Below are positions 9,576-17,629 of a DNA stretch of 64,000 bases, piece by piece. The position numbers and the translations under genes are program-made. The notes under the pieces are model-generated. The model made no database searches, had not been told where the DNA came from, and was given only the letters and a program-made list of their open reading frames with translations. The first letter of the stretch is position 1. Every line of letters begins with the position of its first letter. Origin of the DNA: CALAED01 sp035765195 (GTDB lineage: Bacteria; Actinomycetota; Actinomycetes; Streptosporangiales; Streptosporangiaceae); NCBI GenBank assembly GCA_035765195.1, contig DASTYC010000007.1:124001-188000 (forward strand). The letters run 5' to 3'.

Positions 9576-11111
9576 TTACGGAGCGTAGGACTCGTTACCC
9601 TCCGTAATCGATGAGTGGTACGGCGTCGCGGTCACGACCGCGGTCGGAGTCGCGGTCGGGGTGGCCGTCGGAGTCGTGGCCGGCGTCGACGGCGGGGTGG
9701 CGGACGGCGTCGGCGTCCAGGTGGGGGTGGGGGTGGCGTGACCGCCGCCGCGGCCCGACGTGCCGGTGGTGATCTGCCGCGTGGTGCCGCCGGAGGACTT
9801 CCCCGTCTCTCCCTGGGGACGTCCGGTCCCCTGCGACGGCCCGTTCCGCTCGGTTCCGGTCTGGGCGGCCGGGCTCGTGCCCGTGGTCGCCTCCTCCGGG
9901 GCGCCGGACGTGCCGTACGGCCGCATGGCGGTGAACAGCAGCGCAACGATCGCCACCACGACCGCGACCAGGCCGGCCACGATGAACGCGCGGCTCAGCG
10001 CGGACCGATCCGGCCTCGGCAAGGCCGCCCGCGGCGCCGCGGGCTGCGGCGAGGCGGCCTGCGGCGAGGTGGAAGCGGCGAATGTCCGCGACGCGTCGAA
10101 GGCCGCGATGCGGGCCGCGGCGCCGGGCGTGCGGAGGCCCGCGATGGTGGCGGCCTGGGCGAGGACGTCCGTGGCCACGGCGTCCTCGGCGGCGGCCCCC
10201 GCGGCCGCCGCCGCGGCCCACCCGACCGGCGCGGCCGGGACGGTCGGCACGACCGGGACCGGCGGCATCGCCGGTACGGGCGCCTCGCCCTGCCCCAGCA
10301 GCCGCAGCAAGATCTGCTGGGCCGTCGGCCGCGCGGCGGGGTCCTTGGCCAGGCAGTCGCGGACGAGCCCCCGCAACGGCTCGGGCATGCCCGTCAGGTC
10401 GGGCTCCTCGCCGATGATCCGCTGGACGACCTGCGGGATCGAGTCGGTGCCGAACGGCGGCCGGCCCGTCGCCACAAAGACGATCATGGCGCCCCAGGCG
10501 AAGACGTCGACGGCGGCGTCGACCGGCCCGCCCCGGACCTGCTCGGGCGACATGTAGGCGGGGGTGCCGAACACCCGGCTGGTGGCGGTCGCCGTCGTGG
10601 CCAGCGCCTTGGCGATCCCGAAGTCGATCACGCGCGGGCCGTCGGGGCCGATGAGCACGTTCGCCGGCTTCAGGTCGCGATGCACGATCCCCGCCTGATG
10701 GATCGCGACCACCGCCGTCGCGGTGCCGATCGCCAGCCGTTCGAGCGGGCCGTCGGACAACGGGCCGCCGTCCTTGATCAGGCGGTACAGGGAGGGCCCG
10801 GGGACGTACTCGCTGACGATGTAGGGCCGGTCGCCCGCGACCTGCACGTCGAGGACCTGGGCCGCGCAGAACCTGGCGACCTGCTTGGCCGCCATCGCCT
10901 CGCGCACGAACCGGCGGCGCGCCTCGGTGTCCTGCGTGAGGTCCGGATGCAGCAGCTTGATCGCCACGCGGTCGCCGGAGGGTGACGTGCCGAGGAAGAC
11001 GGTGCCCTGGCCGCCGACGCCGAGCCGGCCGATCAGGTCGTACGGTCCGAGCCGGCGCGGATCACCGGGTTGGAGCGGGGCACCGTTTCCATCGACGGTC
11101 GTCTCGTCCAC
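9576..11111 (-). CDS. Membrane Ser/Thr protein kinase, PknB/Hanks type (2)
   Basis: This 511-residue paralog of the next downstream kinase has the same order of parts: a kinase domain at ~18-280 (GRLGVGGQGTVFLG, VAIKLLH, HRDLKPANV, DFG, SPEQVRG), an Ala/Pro-rich linker, one membrane helix (AGLVAVVVAIVALLF) and a Thr/Pro-rich outer tail. The two share nearly identical catalytic cores, so they arose by tandem duplication, while the tails differ in sequence. The GTG at 11111 is chosen because AAGGGAG lies 8-9 bp upstream; an in-frame ATG at 11195 would add 28 residues of unrelated sequence. Substrates are unknown. The neighbouring secreted NlpC/P60 gene is divergent and need not be related. Confidence 0.9.
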   Translation of the reverse strand: MDETTVDGNGAPLQPGDPRRLGPYDLIGRLGVGGQGTVFLGTSPSGDRVAIKLLHPDLTQDTEARRRFVREAMAAKQVARFCAAQVLDVQVAGDRPYIVSEYVPGPSLYRLIKDGGPLSDGPLERLAIGTATAVVAIHQAGIVHRDLKPANVLIGPDGPRVIDFGIAKALATTATATSRVFGTPAYMSPEQVRGGPVDAAVDVFAWGAMIVFVATGRPPFGTDSIPQVVQRIIGEEPDLTGMPEPLRGLVRDCLAKDPAARPTAQQILLRLLGQGEAPVPAMPPVPVVPTVPAAPVGWAAAAAAGAAAEDAVATDVLAQAATIAGLRTPGAAARIAAFDASRTFAASTSPQAASPQPAAPRAALPRPDRSALSRAFIVAGLVAVVVAIVALLFTAMRPYGTSGAPEEATTGTSPAAQTGTERNGPSQGTGRPQGETGKSSGGTTRQITTGTSGRGGGHATPTPTWTPTPSATPPSTPATTPTATPTATPTAVVTATPYHSSITEGNESYAP

Positions 11112-11410
11112 GACTGACCGCTCCCTTCGGCATGGCGTGGGACCGGCCGAAGGGGGGATGGCCCCGGTCCGGCCCCACATCCGGGTGAGATGCATCCCTT
11201 CACGAGAGGGTTCGCCGCCCGGCTCGGCGCGGATTGGTGCGGGCCGCAGAACAAAGGGGCCGTTTTCCGGCGCCGCGGCCTTCTTTATTGCCCCCCATAT
11301 CGCTCCTGACCTGCATAAACCCCCTCTACGACCGGGGTTTTGCCCGGACGATCGGGGTACGGAGACCGACGCTTAGTGATCTTCACGATCCGCTAGGAGG
11401 TCGAAGGAAG
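11112..11410. other. Divergent intergenic region before the NlpC/P60 gene
   Basis: About 300 bp separates the divergent kinase and peptidase genes and must hold both promoters. I saw a short GC hairpin (CCGGG/CCCGG near 11334-11349) and a strong AGGAGG at 11395-11400 ten bases before the peptidase start. No riboswitch could be confirmed. Confidence 0.5.
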
Positions 11411-12097
11411 ATGTCCGTTCCGTTAAGAGTCGCCGCGTGCGCGACCGCGATGGCGCTCACGCTGACACCCGAGGTGGCCGGGTCGCCGGCCGCCGCCGGC
11501 GTCGTGGACCCGACGGCGGTGCAGATGCATCGCCGCGAAGACCAGCTCTCCCAGCTGCGGCGCAAGCAGGACCTGCTGCGGCGCAGGCAGGAGCAAGCGC
11601 AGCGCCGGCATGAGCGGCACCTGGCGCTGGTGCGGCTGCGGCAGGCCGTACACCGCAAGCAGGTGCGGATGATGGCCCGCTATCGGGCCCGCGCCGAGCG
11701 AGCCGTGCGGTTCGCCTACCGCCAGCGCGGCAAGCCCTACCGCTGGGGCGGCACGGGCCCGCGCGGCTACGACTGCTCGGGCCTCGCGCAACGCGCCTGG
11801 CGGGCGGCCGGGGTGCGGATCCCACGGATGACGTACGGGCAGTACCGCATCAGACCGCGCATCGCGCGACACCGGCTGCGCCCCGGCGACCTGGTGTTCT
11901 TCCATGGTCTCGGGCACGTCGGCATCTACGTCGGGCGCGCCAGGTTCATCCACTCGCCGCACCGCGGCTCGCACGTCCGGGTGGACCGGCTGCGCGGCTA
12001 CTACCGCAAGGCGTTCGTCGGGGCGGTCCGCCCGGCCTGGCCGCGCCTGCCGAAGCTGCCGTCCCTGCCGCCCACGCCGCACCAGCGCCACCGCTGA
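11411..12097 (+). CDS. Secreted NlpC/P60-family cell-wall peptidase
   Basis: This 228-residue protein would cleave peptide bonds in peptidoglycan stems outside the membrane. It has an N-terminal signal peptide (hydrophobic VAACATAMALTLTP, cleavage near AGSPAAA), then a strongly basic, Arg/Gln/His-rich coiled-coil region (~40-95). The C-terminal NlpC/P60 domain carries the catalytic Cys in YDCSGLAQRAW, the His in GLGHVGIYVG and a downstream His in FIHSPH. The ATG at 11411 has AGGAGG ten bases upstream. Size and layout match many actinomycete hydrolases with an N-terminal coiled coil. A strong hairpin follows the stop. Confidence 0.92.
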   Translation: MSVPLRVAACATAMALTLTPEVAGSPAAAGVVDPTAVQMHRREDQLSQLRRKQDLLRRRQEQAQRRHERHLALVRLRQAVHRKQVRMMARYRARAERAVRFAYRQRGKPYRWGGTGPRGYDCSGLAQRAWRAAGVRIPRMTYGQYRIRPRIARHRLRPGDLVFFHGLGHVGIYVGRARFIHSPHRGSHVRVDRLRGYYRKAFVGAVRPAWPRLPKLPSLPPTPHQRHR

Positions 12098-12140
12098 CCG
12101 GGCCGACGGCTGACACAGCCACAGAACTGACGATCTGGGT

Positions 12141-12171
12141 CCTCGCCGTGCTCGGCCCGAGTGCGGCGAGG
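12141..12171. terminator. Bidirectional hairpin between convergent genes
   Basis: Arms CCTCGCCG and CGGCGAGG are perfect, and an inner stem CTCGG/CCGAG extends the structure around a one-base loop. It sits between the NlpC/P60 stop (12097) and the acetoacetyl-CoA synthetase stop (12176). No clear T-tract is present. Confidence 0.7.
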
Positions 12172-12175
12172 ACCG

Positions 12176-14143
12176 TCAGTCCGCTTCCCGCGGGCGGTAG
12201 TAGCGGAGCACCTCGGGGTTGGCCATGGCGCCGGGGTTGGCGGCCTCCTCGACGGGGGTGCCGAGCAGGATCTTGCGCACCGGCACCTCGAGCTTCTTGC
12301 CCGACAGCGTGCGCGGCACGCCGGGCACCTGGTGGATCTCGTCAGGGACGTGCCGGGGCGACAGCGCTGAGCGCAGCGCCGCCCGCAGCCGGGCCGCGAG
12401 GTCGTCCGACCAGGAGACGCCCTCGGCGAGCTGGATGTACAGGATGAGCCTGCCGTCCTGGCCGAGCCGGCCGGTATCGATCACCAGGCTGTCGTCGATC
12501 TCGTCGAACGTCTCGACGACGCGGTAGAAGTCGGCCGTGCCCATGCGGATGCCGCCGCGGTTGAGGGTGGAGTCGGACCGGCCGTAGATCACGCAGCCGC
12601 CGTCGGACCGCACCTTGATCCAGTCGCCGTGCCGCCACACGCCCGGGAAGACGGCGAAGTACGAATCGCGGTAGCGGTCGCCGGACGGATCGTTCCAGAA
12701 GTAGATCGGCATCGACGGCATCGGCTCGGTGATGACCAGTTCGCCCACCTCGTCGATGACGGGCCGCCCGTCGGGGTCGTACGCCTCGACCTTCGCGCCG
12801 AGGAAGCGGCACTGGATCACGCCGGCCCGGACCGGCAGCAGCGGCGACGGCCCCACGAACCCCGTGCACAGGTCCGTGCCGCCGGAGAACGAGCCCATCG
12901 GCACGTCCTTGGAGACGGCGTCGTAGGCCCACGTGAAGCACTCGGGCGCCAGCGGGGAGCCGGTCGAGCCGAGCGCGCGCAGCCGCGACAGGTCGTGGTC
13001 CGCGCCCGGGCGCAGGCCCTGCTTGAGCGAGGCCTGGAGGTAGGGCGCGCCGACGCCGAAGTACGTCACCCCGGTCTGCGCGACGAGGCCCCACAGATCG
13101 CCGGGCGCCCCGTCGTACAGCACCACCGTGGAGCCGACCAGCAGGCCGCCGATCAGGTAGTTCCACATCATCCACCCGGTCGTGGTGAACCAGAGGAACA
13201 CGTCGTCGGGCCCGAGGTCCTGGTGGAAGGTCAGCGACTTGAGGTGTTCGAGCACCACGCCGCCGTGGCCGTGCACGATCGGCTTGGGCAGCCCGGTGGT
13301 GCCCGAGGAGTACAGCACCCAGAGCGGATGCTCGAACGGCACCGCCTCGAAGGCCGGCTCCCCCGGCTCCTCCGGCGCGTGCGCGAGCAGGTCGGCGTAG
13401 GGCATGCCCTCGATGCGCGGCGCGGGCTGGAGGTACGGGACCACCACGGTGTGCCGCAGCGACGGCAGCGCCGCCTGGATCTCGCCGACCACGTCGGTGC
13501 GGTCGAACGGCTTGCCGTTGTAGTGGTAGCCGTCGACGGTCACCAGCACCGCCGGGTCGATCTGCGTGAACCGGTCGATGACGCTGGCCGAGCCGAAGTC
13601 GGGCGAGCACGCCGACCAGACCGCGCCCAGACCGGCGGTGGCGAGGAACAGCACCAGCGCCTCGGGGATGCTCGGCAGGTAGGCCACCACCCGGTCGCCG
13701 CGACCGACGCCCAGCGCCACCAGACCGGCCCTGGCCCGGGCGACCTCGCGGCCGAGCTCGCCCCAGGTCAGCGTGCGGTCGGCGCCCGACTCGTTGCGAA
13801 AGATCACCGCCGTACGGTCGCGGAATGCGGGGTCGGTCGTGCGGCGCAGCGCGTTCTCCGCGTAGTTAAGCGTCGCGCCGGGGAACCACCGCACCCCCGG
13901 CATGGTCGTCCCCTCGCGGACCGGGCCGGCGCCGCGGACGCCGCGGACGTCGAAGTAGGTCCAAAGCGAGTCCCAGAAGGCGTCGATCTCGGTGACCGAC
14001 CAGCGCCACAGCTCGTCGTAGGACTCCGCGCGCACGCCGCGATCGCCCAGCCAGCGCATGTAATGGGTCACCCGCGCCCGCTCGACCGCCTGCGGCGACG
14101 GCTCCCACAGCAGCTTTCCTTCGAGCTGGTCTTCGGTGGTCAT
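12176..14143 (-). CDS. aacS: Acetoacetate--CoA ligase (acetoacetyl-CoA synthetase)
   Basis: This 655-residue member of the acyl-adenylate superfamily activates acetoacetate with ATP and CoA (EC 6.2.1.16), feeding ketone bodies into acetyl-CoA or poly-hydroxyacid metabolism in the cytoplasm. It has the N-terminal ACAS-type region (WDSLWTYFDVRG), the P-loop YSSGTTGLPKPIVHGH, GVWRHGDWIKV with YGRSDSTLNRGG, and the C-terminal lysine motif TLSGKKLEVPVRK. Length and the FWDSLWTYFD block separate it from acetyl-CoA synthetase. The ATG at 14143 overlaps the stop of the upstream HAD-like gene by four bases (ATGA), so the two are translationally coupled. Confidence 0.95.
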   Translation of the reverse strand: MTTEDQLEGKLLWEPSPQAVERARVTHYMRWLGDRGVRAESYDELWRWSVTEIDAFWDSLWTYFDVRGVRGAGPVREGTTMPGVRWFPGATLNYAENALRRTTDPAFRDRTAVIFRNESGADRTLTWGELGREVARARAGLVALGVGRGDRVVAYLPSIPEALVLFLATAGLGAVWSACSPDFGSASVIDRFTQIDPAVLVTVDGYHYNGKPFDRTDVVGEIQAALPSLRHTVVVPYLQPAPRIEGMPYADLLAHAPEEPGEPAFEAVPFEHPLWVLYSSGTTGLPKPIVHGHGGVVLEHLKSLTFHQDLGPDDVFLWFTTTGWMMWNYLIGGLLVGSTVVLYDGAPGDLWGLVAQTGVTYFGVGAPYLQASLKQGLRPGADHDLSRLRALGSTGSPLAPECFTWAYDAVSKDVPMGSFSGGTDLCTGFVGPSPLLPVRAGVIQCRFLGAKVEAYDPDGRPVIDEVGELVITEPMPSMPIYFWNDPSGDRYRDSYFAVFPGVWRHGDWIKVRSDGGCVIYGRSDSTLNRGGIRMGTADFYRVVETFDEIDDSLVIDTGRLGQDGRLILYIQLAEGVSWSDDLAARLRAALRSALSPRHVPDEIHQVPGVPRTLSGKKLEVPVRKILLGTPVEEAANPGAMANPEVLRYYRPREAD

Positions 14144-14907
14144 ACGGCATCCCTGGTCAGGTCGTCGACGGCGCGGACCACGGCGGAGGCGTCGTCCAAG
14201 GCGGGCAGCACGACATCGGCGCCGGCGCCGCGCAACTCGGCGGCGGTCGCGGTGCCGGTGGCGACCGCGATGATGGGGACTCCGGCGATCTTGGCGGCCT
14301 GCACGTCGCGGGCCGAGTCCGCGATCAGCAGCGTCGTCGGCTCCACGACCACTACGCCGAGCGTCTTCTCGACGTACTTGCGCGTCGCCTGGGCCCGCGC
14401 CAGCTCGATCAGCGCCGCCCGCGAGTACACCTCCGAGCCGTAGCCGCCCACTTCGAGGTCGAGGTACTTGTCGAGGCCCAGCTCGGTCAGCTTGACGATG
14501 GCGTTCGGCTTGATCGACCCGGTCAGCACCGACTGCACGAGGCCGGGCAGCCGCCCCACCGCGGCCAGCGCCTCGCGGGCGCCGGGCAGCACGCGGCCAT
14601 GGTCGCGGACGCTTTGGCGGCGTGCCGCGAACGCCTCGGCGAGCGCCTTGGTGAAGTCGGGCAGGTGATGGTCCTCCGTCGCGATGTCGTTGAACGCGAG
14701 GGTATCGAAGATGATCTCGGATTCGGTGCGCCCGGCCGTGGGCGCCAGCCGGACGAGCGGCCGGCCGGTGACCCGCTGGAAGGCCTCGGCGTAGGCCTCG
14801 CGCGTCACCCGCCCGACGTCGACCAGAGTGTGATCGACATTCCATAGCGCCAGCCGCCGAACCGCTTCCATGAAGAACCGCCGAATCCCTAGCTCAGAGA
14901 CGGACAC
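14140..14907 (-). CDS. HAD-superfamily protein with Asn at the nucleophile position
   Basis: The fold is that of phosphoglycolate-phosphatase-like HAD proteins: motif I WNVDHTLVDVGR, a cap region, motif II SVLTGSIKPNA and motif IV LLIADSARDVQAAK, 255 residues. In canonical HAD phosphatases motif I is DxDxT and the first Asp is the nucleophile; here that residue is Asn. The protein may therefore be inactive as a phosphatase or have another role. It lies directly upstream of aacS with a 4-bp overlap. The GTG at 14907 has a poor ribosome site; the ATG at 14871 (243 residues) is equally possible. Confidence 0.75.
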   Translation of the reverse strand: MSVSELGIRRFFMEAVRRLALWNVDHTLVDVGRVTREAYAEAFQRVTGRPLVRLAPTAGRTESEIIFDTLAFNDIATEDHHLPDFTKALAEAFAARRQSVRDHGRVLPGAREALAAVGRLPGLVQSVLTGSIKPNAIVKLTELGLDKYLDLEVGGYGSEVYSRAALIELARAQATRKYVEKTLGVVVVEPTTLLIADSARDVQAAKIAGVPIIAVATGTATAAELRGAGADVVLPALDDASAVVRAVDDLTRDAV

Positions 14908-14949
14908 AGGCCTCTAACAAGGCGCCCCCATCGTCCGGCCTGGCGCCGG

Positions 14950-15135
14950 TCTCCGCAACCGGAGCCCGGTCAGGAACCGGTAACCCCGCGGCACCCTCAT
15001 GACCGGGACACGATCTACTGGGAGGGGCAGCCGTCGCGCTCCGTTCTCATCATTCAAAAGGGCCACCTCAAGGTGACCCGGCGCACCGCCGACCGGCCGT
15101 GATCCCATCCTCGCCCTGCGCGGTGGACTCCGAAC
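14950..15135 (+). pseudogene. Remnant of a Crp/Fnr-family regulator (cyclic-nucleotide-binding domain)
   Basis: Translating plus-strand codons from about 14977 gives TPRHPHDRDTIYWEGQPSRS and then VLIIQKGHLKVTRRTADRP before a TGA at 15100-15102. This is the N-terminal cNMP-binding barrel of actinomycete Crp/Fnr regulators. Shifting frame at about 15095 restores GRDPILALRG, the next expected strand of that domain, after which similarity ends. No start codon is positioned properly and the DNA-binding C-terminus is absent. I infer a decayed or truncated gene; a sequencing frameshift alone would not explain the missing C-terminus. Confidence 0.65.
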
Positions 15136-15332
15136 AGACCGCCCCAGGGACCGACGACGACGAGGACATGTCTCTGATGTCATCGGGTCTAGATGAGGGT
15201 TGCCGCTGGGACGAGGGCGCCGCGATAGGGCAGGGCGTGCTTGGCGTACCTGGTGGCGACGGTCCTAAGCGTCATAATGCTCCGATCCGAGAAGGTCTCG
15301 TTTCGGACGATCTGATCTCGTAGCATCTCACC

Positions 15333-16184
15333 ATGGTGTCCTTGTGGAATGAACCGCTGCCCCCTGCTCGCCCTCCTGCAGAGCTGGAGGTGTACCGCCT
15401 CCCCACAGGGACGTACCGGACACGGGCCGCCTTCGCGTTCTCAGGTGGCTCGATTTTCGACAAGCGCCACTTCGCCGCGACCGCCGTGCTGGTGCGCCAC
15501 CCGAAGGGCGACCTCCTGATCGATGCGGGCTTCGGCGCCAAACTCGACGAGCACATCGCGATGCTGCCTCGGTGGGAGCGCGCGCCGTATGAGCGGGCGA
15601 AGACGGCGCGTGAGCAGCTGGACGCGGCCGGTTATGACTTCTCCCGCCTGCTTGGCGTCGTCGTGACGCACGTGCACTGGGACCACGTCAGCGGGCTCGA
15701 CTCCCTGGACGTCCCCGTGTGGATGAACAACGACGAGGTGGGCTACGGCGCCGACGACTCGCACGGCGCGGTCTTCCGCGCCGTGTCGTCGGGTACGCAG
15801 ATCCGCCACTACGACCTGGACGACCGGCCCTATCTGGGCTTCCCGGCGAGCTGGGACGTCCACGGCGACGGGTCCGTCGTCATCGCCCACGCGGGCGGTC
15901 ACACACCGGGTTCGGTGGTGGTGTTCGTGGCTCTTCCCTCGGGTGAGCGCTACGGCTTCATCGGCGACCTCACCTGGCAGTGCGACGGCATCACGCGTCA
16001 CAAGCAGCGGCCGTGGTTCCTGCGCGGCATGACCGACGTCGACCCTGCGGGGGTCCGCGCGGGGCTCGAGCGCTGCATCGCGCTACGGGACGTGGTGCAC
16101 CTCGTGCCCGCGCACGACGTCTCCGCTTACGACCCGATTCCGCCGTTGCCGGCCGTAGCGGCGTCTGCCGGCTCGAGCTCATGA
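15333..16184 (+). CDS. MBL-fold metallo-hydrolase
   Basis: This 283-residue protein of the metallo-beta-lactamase superfamily resembles N-acyl-homoserine-lactonase-like hydrolases in layout. Metal-ligand motifs are visible: THVHWDHVSG (HxHxDH, about residue 113), HAGGHTPGS, FIGDLTW and PAHD near the C-terminus. The substrate is unknown; lactone hydrolysis is possible but unproven. The ATG at 15333 is preceded by a short leader. Its stop overlaps the start of a MarR-type regulator by four bases, so the pair is an operon and the regulator probably controls it in response to a small molecule. Confidence 0.88.
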   Translation: MVSLWNEPLPPARPPAELEVYRLPTGTYRTRAAFAFSGGSIFDKRHFAATAVLVRHPKGDLLIDAGFGAKLDEHIAMLPRWERAPYERAKTAREQLDAAGYDFSRLLGVVVTHVHWDHVSGLDSLDVPVWMNNDEVGYGADDSHGAVFRAVSSGTQIRHYDLDDRPYLGFPASWDVHGDGSVVIAHAGGHTPGSVVVFVALPSGERYGFIGDLTWQCDGITRHKQRPWFLRGMTDVDPAGVRAGLERCIALRDVVHLVPAHDVSAYDPIPPLPAVAASAGSSS

Positions 16185-16696
16185 CCGGGCCCGAGGGCGC
16201 GGCGCCGCACGGCTCCCCCGACGGCGACGCCCCGATGCTTGCCCAACCGACGATGGGCCCTGGCGCCGACTCCGAGCTCACATGGCTGCTGCACCGGGCC
16301 GCGCAGCGAATGCGGTCGGCGACCGGTGAAGCAGCTGCTCAGCACGGGCTGACCCTTCGTCACCACATCATGCTGAGCGCCCTGCATCTCGCGCCCGGCA
16401 TGACGCAAGTCGAACTCGGCAGGGCGGTGGGGATGGACAAGACCACGCTCACTAGTGAGCTGGACCGGTTGGAGCGACTCGACCTGGTCAAGCGCAGCAT
16501 CCATCCGCGCGACCGGCGGGTGCGCACGCTTGCCATCACCGAGCAGGGCGAGCACCTGCGTCGGCTGGTGTCGGCGGAGACCGAGCGGGCCGAGCGGGCC
16601 GCTCTCGGCGCCTTCAGCGATGCCGACGTCGCCCGGCTGCGGCGCATGCTCTACAACCTCATCGGCGGCACGCACGACCAAGGGACGTGCCTGTGA
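16181..16696 (+). CDS. MarR-family transcriptional regulator
   Basis: This 171-residue winged-helix protein has the MarR signature: GMTQVELGRAVGMDKTTLT, a helix-turn-helix with Ser/Thr-rich recognition helix, then LERLDLVKRSIHPRDRRVRT, the wing with its DRR motif. About 25 disordered N-terminal residues precede the domain. The start overlaps the metallo-hydrolase stop (ATGA). MarR proteins usually repress their own operon and are released by aromatic or lipophilic ligands, which would fit control of the upstream hydrolase; the ligand is unknown. Confidence 0.88.
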   Translation: MTGPEGAAPHGSPDGDAPMLAQPTMGPGADSELTWLLHRAAQRMRSATGEAAAQHGLTLRHHIMLSALHLAPGMTQVELGRAVGMDKTTLTSELDRLERLDLVKRSIHPRDRRVRTLAITEQGEHLRRLVSAETERAERAALGAFSDADVARLRRMLYNLIGGTHDQGTCL

Positions 16697-16873
16697 GCGC
16701 TGCAGAGAGGGTTCCTCGCCGGACCGCGAGGCGGCTGCAGTCACAACCCCATGACCGGGGGGTACGCAGGAGACCGCGGTCCGCCGGCGCCGTCAGACCG
16801 ACCAGCCCACCCCTCGGCGGGTGTTGCGGCGAAGGAGGTATGAATCAAGTCAAGTCGCTCCGTGGTCGGCGAC

Positions 16874-16896
16874 CGCCCGGCCTCTACGATCGGGCG
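16874..16896. promoter_or_regulatory. Inverted repeat over a -10-like element before vapB
   Basis: Arms CGCCCG and CGGGCG flank an 11-bp spacer containing TACGAT (16885-16890), a plausible -10 hexamer, 20 bp before the antitoxin ATG. Autoregulation of the toxin-antitoxin pair would be expected to act here, but no -35 is evident. Confidence 0.35.
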
Positions 16897-16910
16897 AGGA
16901 GGTGGCGGCG

Positions 16911-17627
16911 ATGGTCGAGTCGGACGACGTGATCAGGGACGTTCATTACATCGCGCCTCTGTACCGGAAGGCAGAGGCGGCGAGGATCATCGCGGTGCCA
17001 TCGACGACGTTCCGCAACTGGGCGGTCGGTTATGCCTTCAAGCGACTGGACGGCTCGGAGGTCGTTTCTCAGCCGATCGTCACCACTGTTCAGCCGGCCA
17101 CCCCGCAAGGATTGAGCGTTCCGTTCATCGGCCTCGCCGAGGCATACATCGTCGCCGCCTTCAAACAGGCCGGCGTGCCTATGCGCCGGATCCGGCCGGC
17201 GGTGTTGTGGCTGCAGGAGCACATCGGCCTGGAACAGGCACTGGCCAGCGAACGGCTGAAGACGGATGGCGCCGAGGTGCTCTGGGACTACGGCCATCAG
17301 TCGGGGGACGAGGCGGATCGGCAGATGGTGGAAGGCTTGGTGGTCGTGCGCAGCGGCCAGCAGGTGTTTCGCCCGGTGGTCAGCAACTACCTCCAGCGAG
17401 TCACCTACGAGAACGGCTGGACCCGGGTCATCGAGTTGCCCACATACCAGGATGTAAGTGTCGTCGTCGACCCGTGGCTCAACGGAGGCCAGCCGACGCT
17501 CGCCGCGCGCGGTGTCCGCGTCGCCGATATCGTCGATCGACTCGCAGCGGGCGAGGATCCCGTCGATGTCGCCGATGACTACGACATTCCTCGACGCGAC
17601 GTCGAGTTCCTCCGGCGGGTCGCGTAA
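16911..17627 (+). CDS. vapB: VapB45-like antitoxin (DUF433 protein)
   Basis: This 238-residue protein resembles the mycobacterial VapB45 type in length and layout: an N-terminal MerR/helix-turn-helix-like region (APLYRKAEAARIIAVPSTTF), a middle region with FIGLAEAYIVAAFKQAGVPM, and a C-terminal DUF433 domain (RGVRVADIVDRLAAGEDP, DDYDIPRRDVEFLRR). The antitoxin would bind and block the downstream RNase and repress their promoter. The ATG at 16911 has AGGAGG about 10 bp upstream; longer in-frame starts lack one. The toxin gene begins two bases after its stop. Base composition is similar to the surroundings, though somewhat less GC-rich. Confidence 0.82.
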   Translation: MVESDDVIRDVHYIAPLYRKAEAARIIAVPSTTFRNWAVGYAFKRLDGSEVVSQPIVTTVQPATPQGLSVPFIGLAEAYIVAAFKQAGVPMRRIRPAVLWLQEHIGLEQALASERLKTDGAEVLWDYGHQSGDEADRQMVEGLVVVRSGQQVFRPVVSNYLQRVTYENGWTRVIELPTYQDVSVVVDPWLNGGQPTLAARGVRVADIVDRLAAGEDPVDVADDYDIPRRDVEFLRRVA

Positions 17628-17629
17628 AG

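Noticed and set aside
11200..11410. c-di-AMP (ydaO) riboswitch before the NlpC/P60 gene
   Set aside because: Such leaders often precede wall hydrolases in actinomycetes, but the conserved core was not found; a covariance-model search would decide.
14914..15183. Minus-strand 89-codon frame between the HAD-like gene and the metallo-hydrolase
   Set aside because: Arg/Pro-rich without homology; the plus strand here carries the Crp/Fnr remnant instead.
15180..15200. GGTCTAGATG as a DasR site before the metallo-hydrolase
   Set aside because: Only one half matches the dre pattern and no amino-sugar gene is near.
16840..16932. Small frame starting at an ATG next to GGAGG upstream of vapB
   Set aside because: The ribosome site abuts the ATG, the product is Arg-rich and it overlaps the antitoxin start in another frame.
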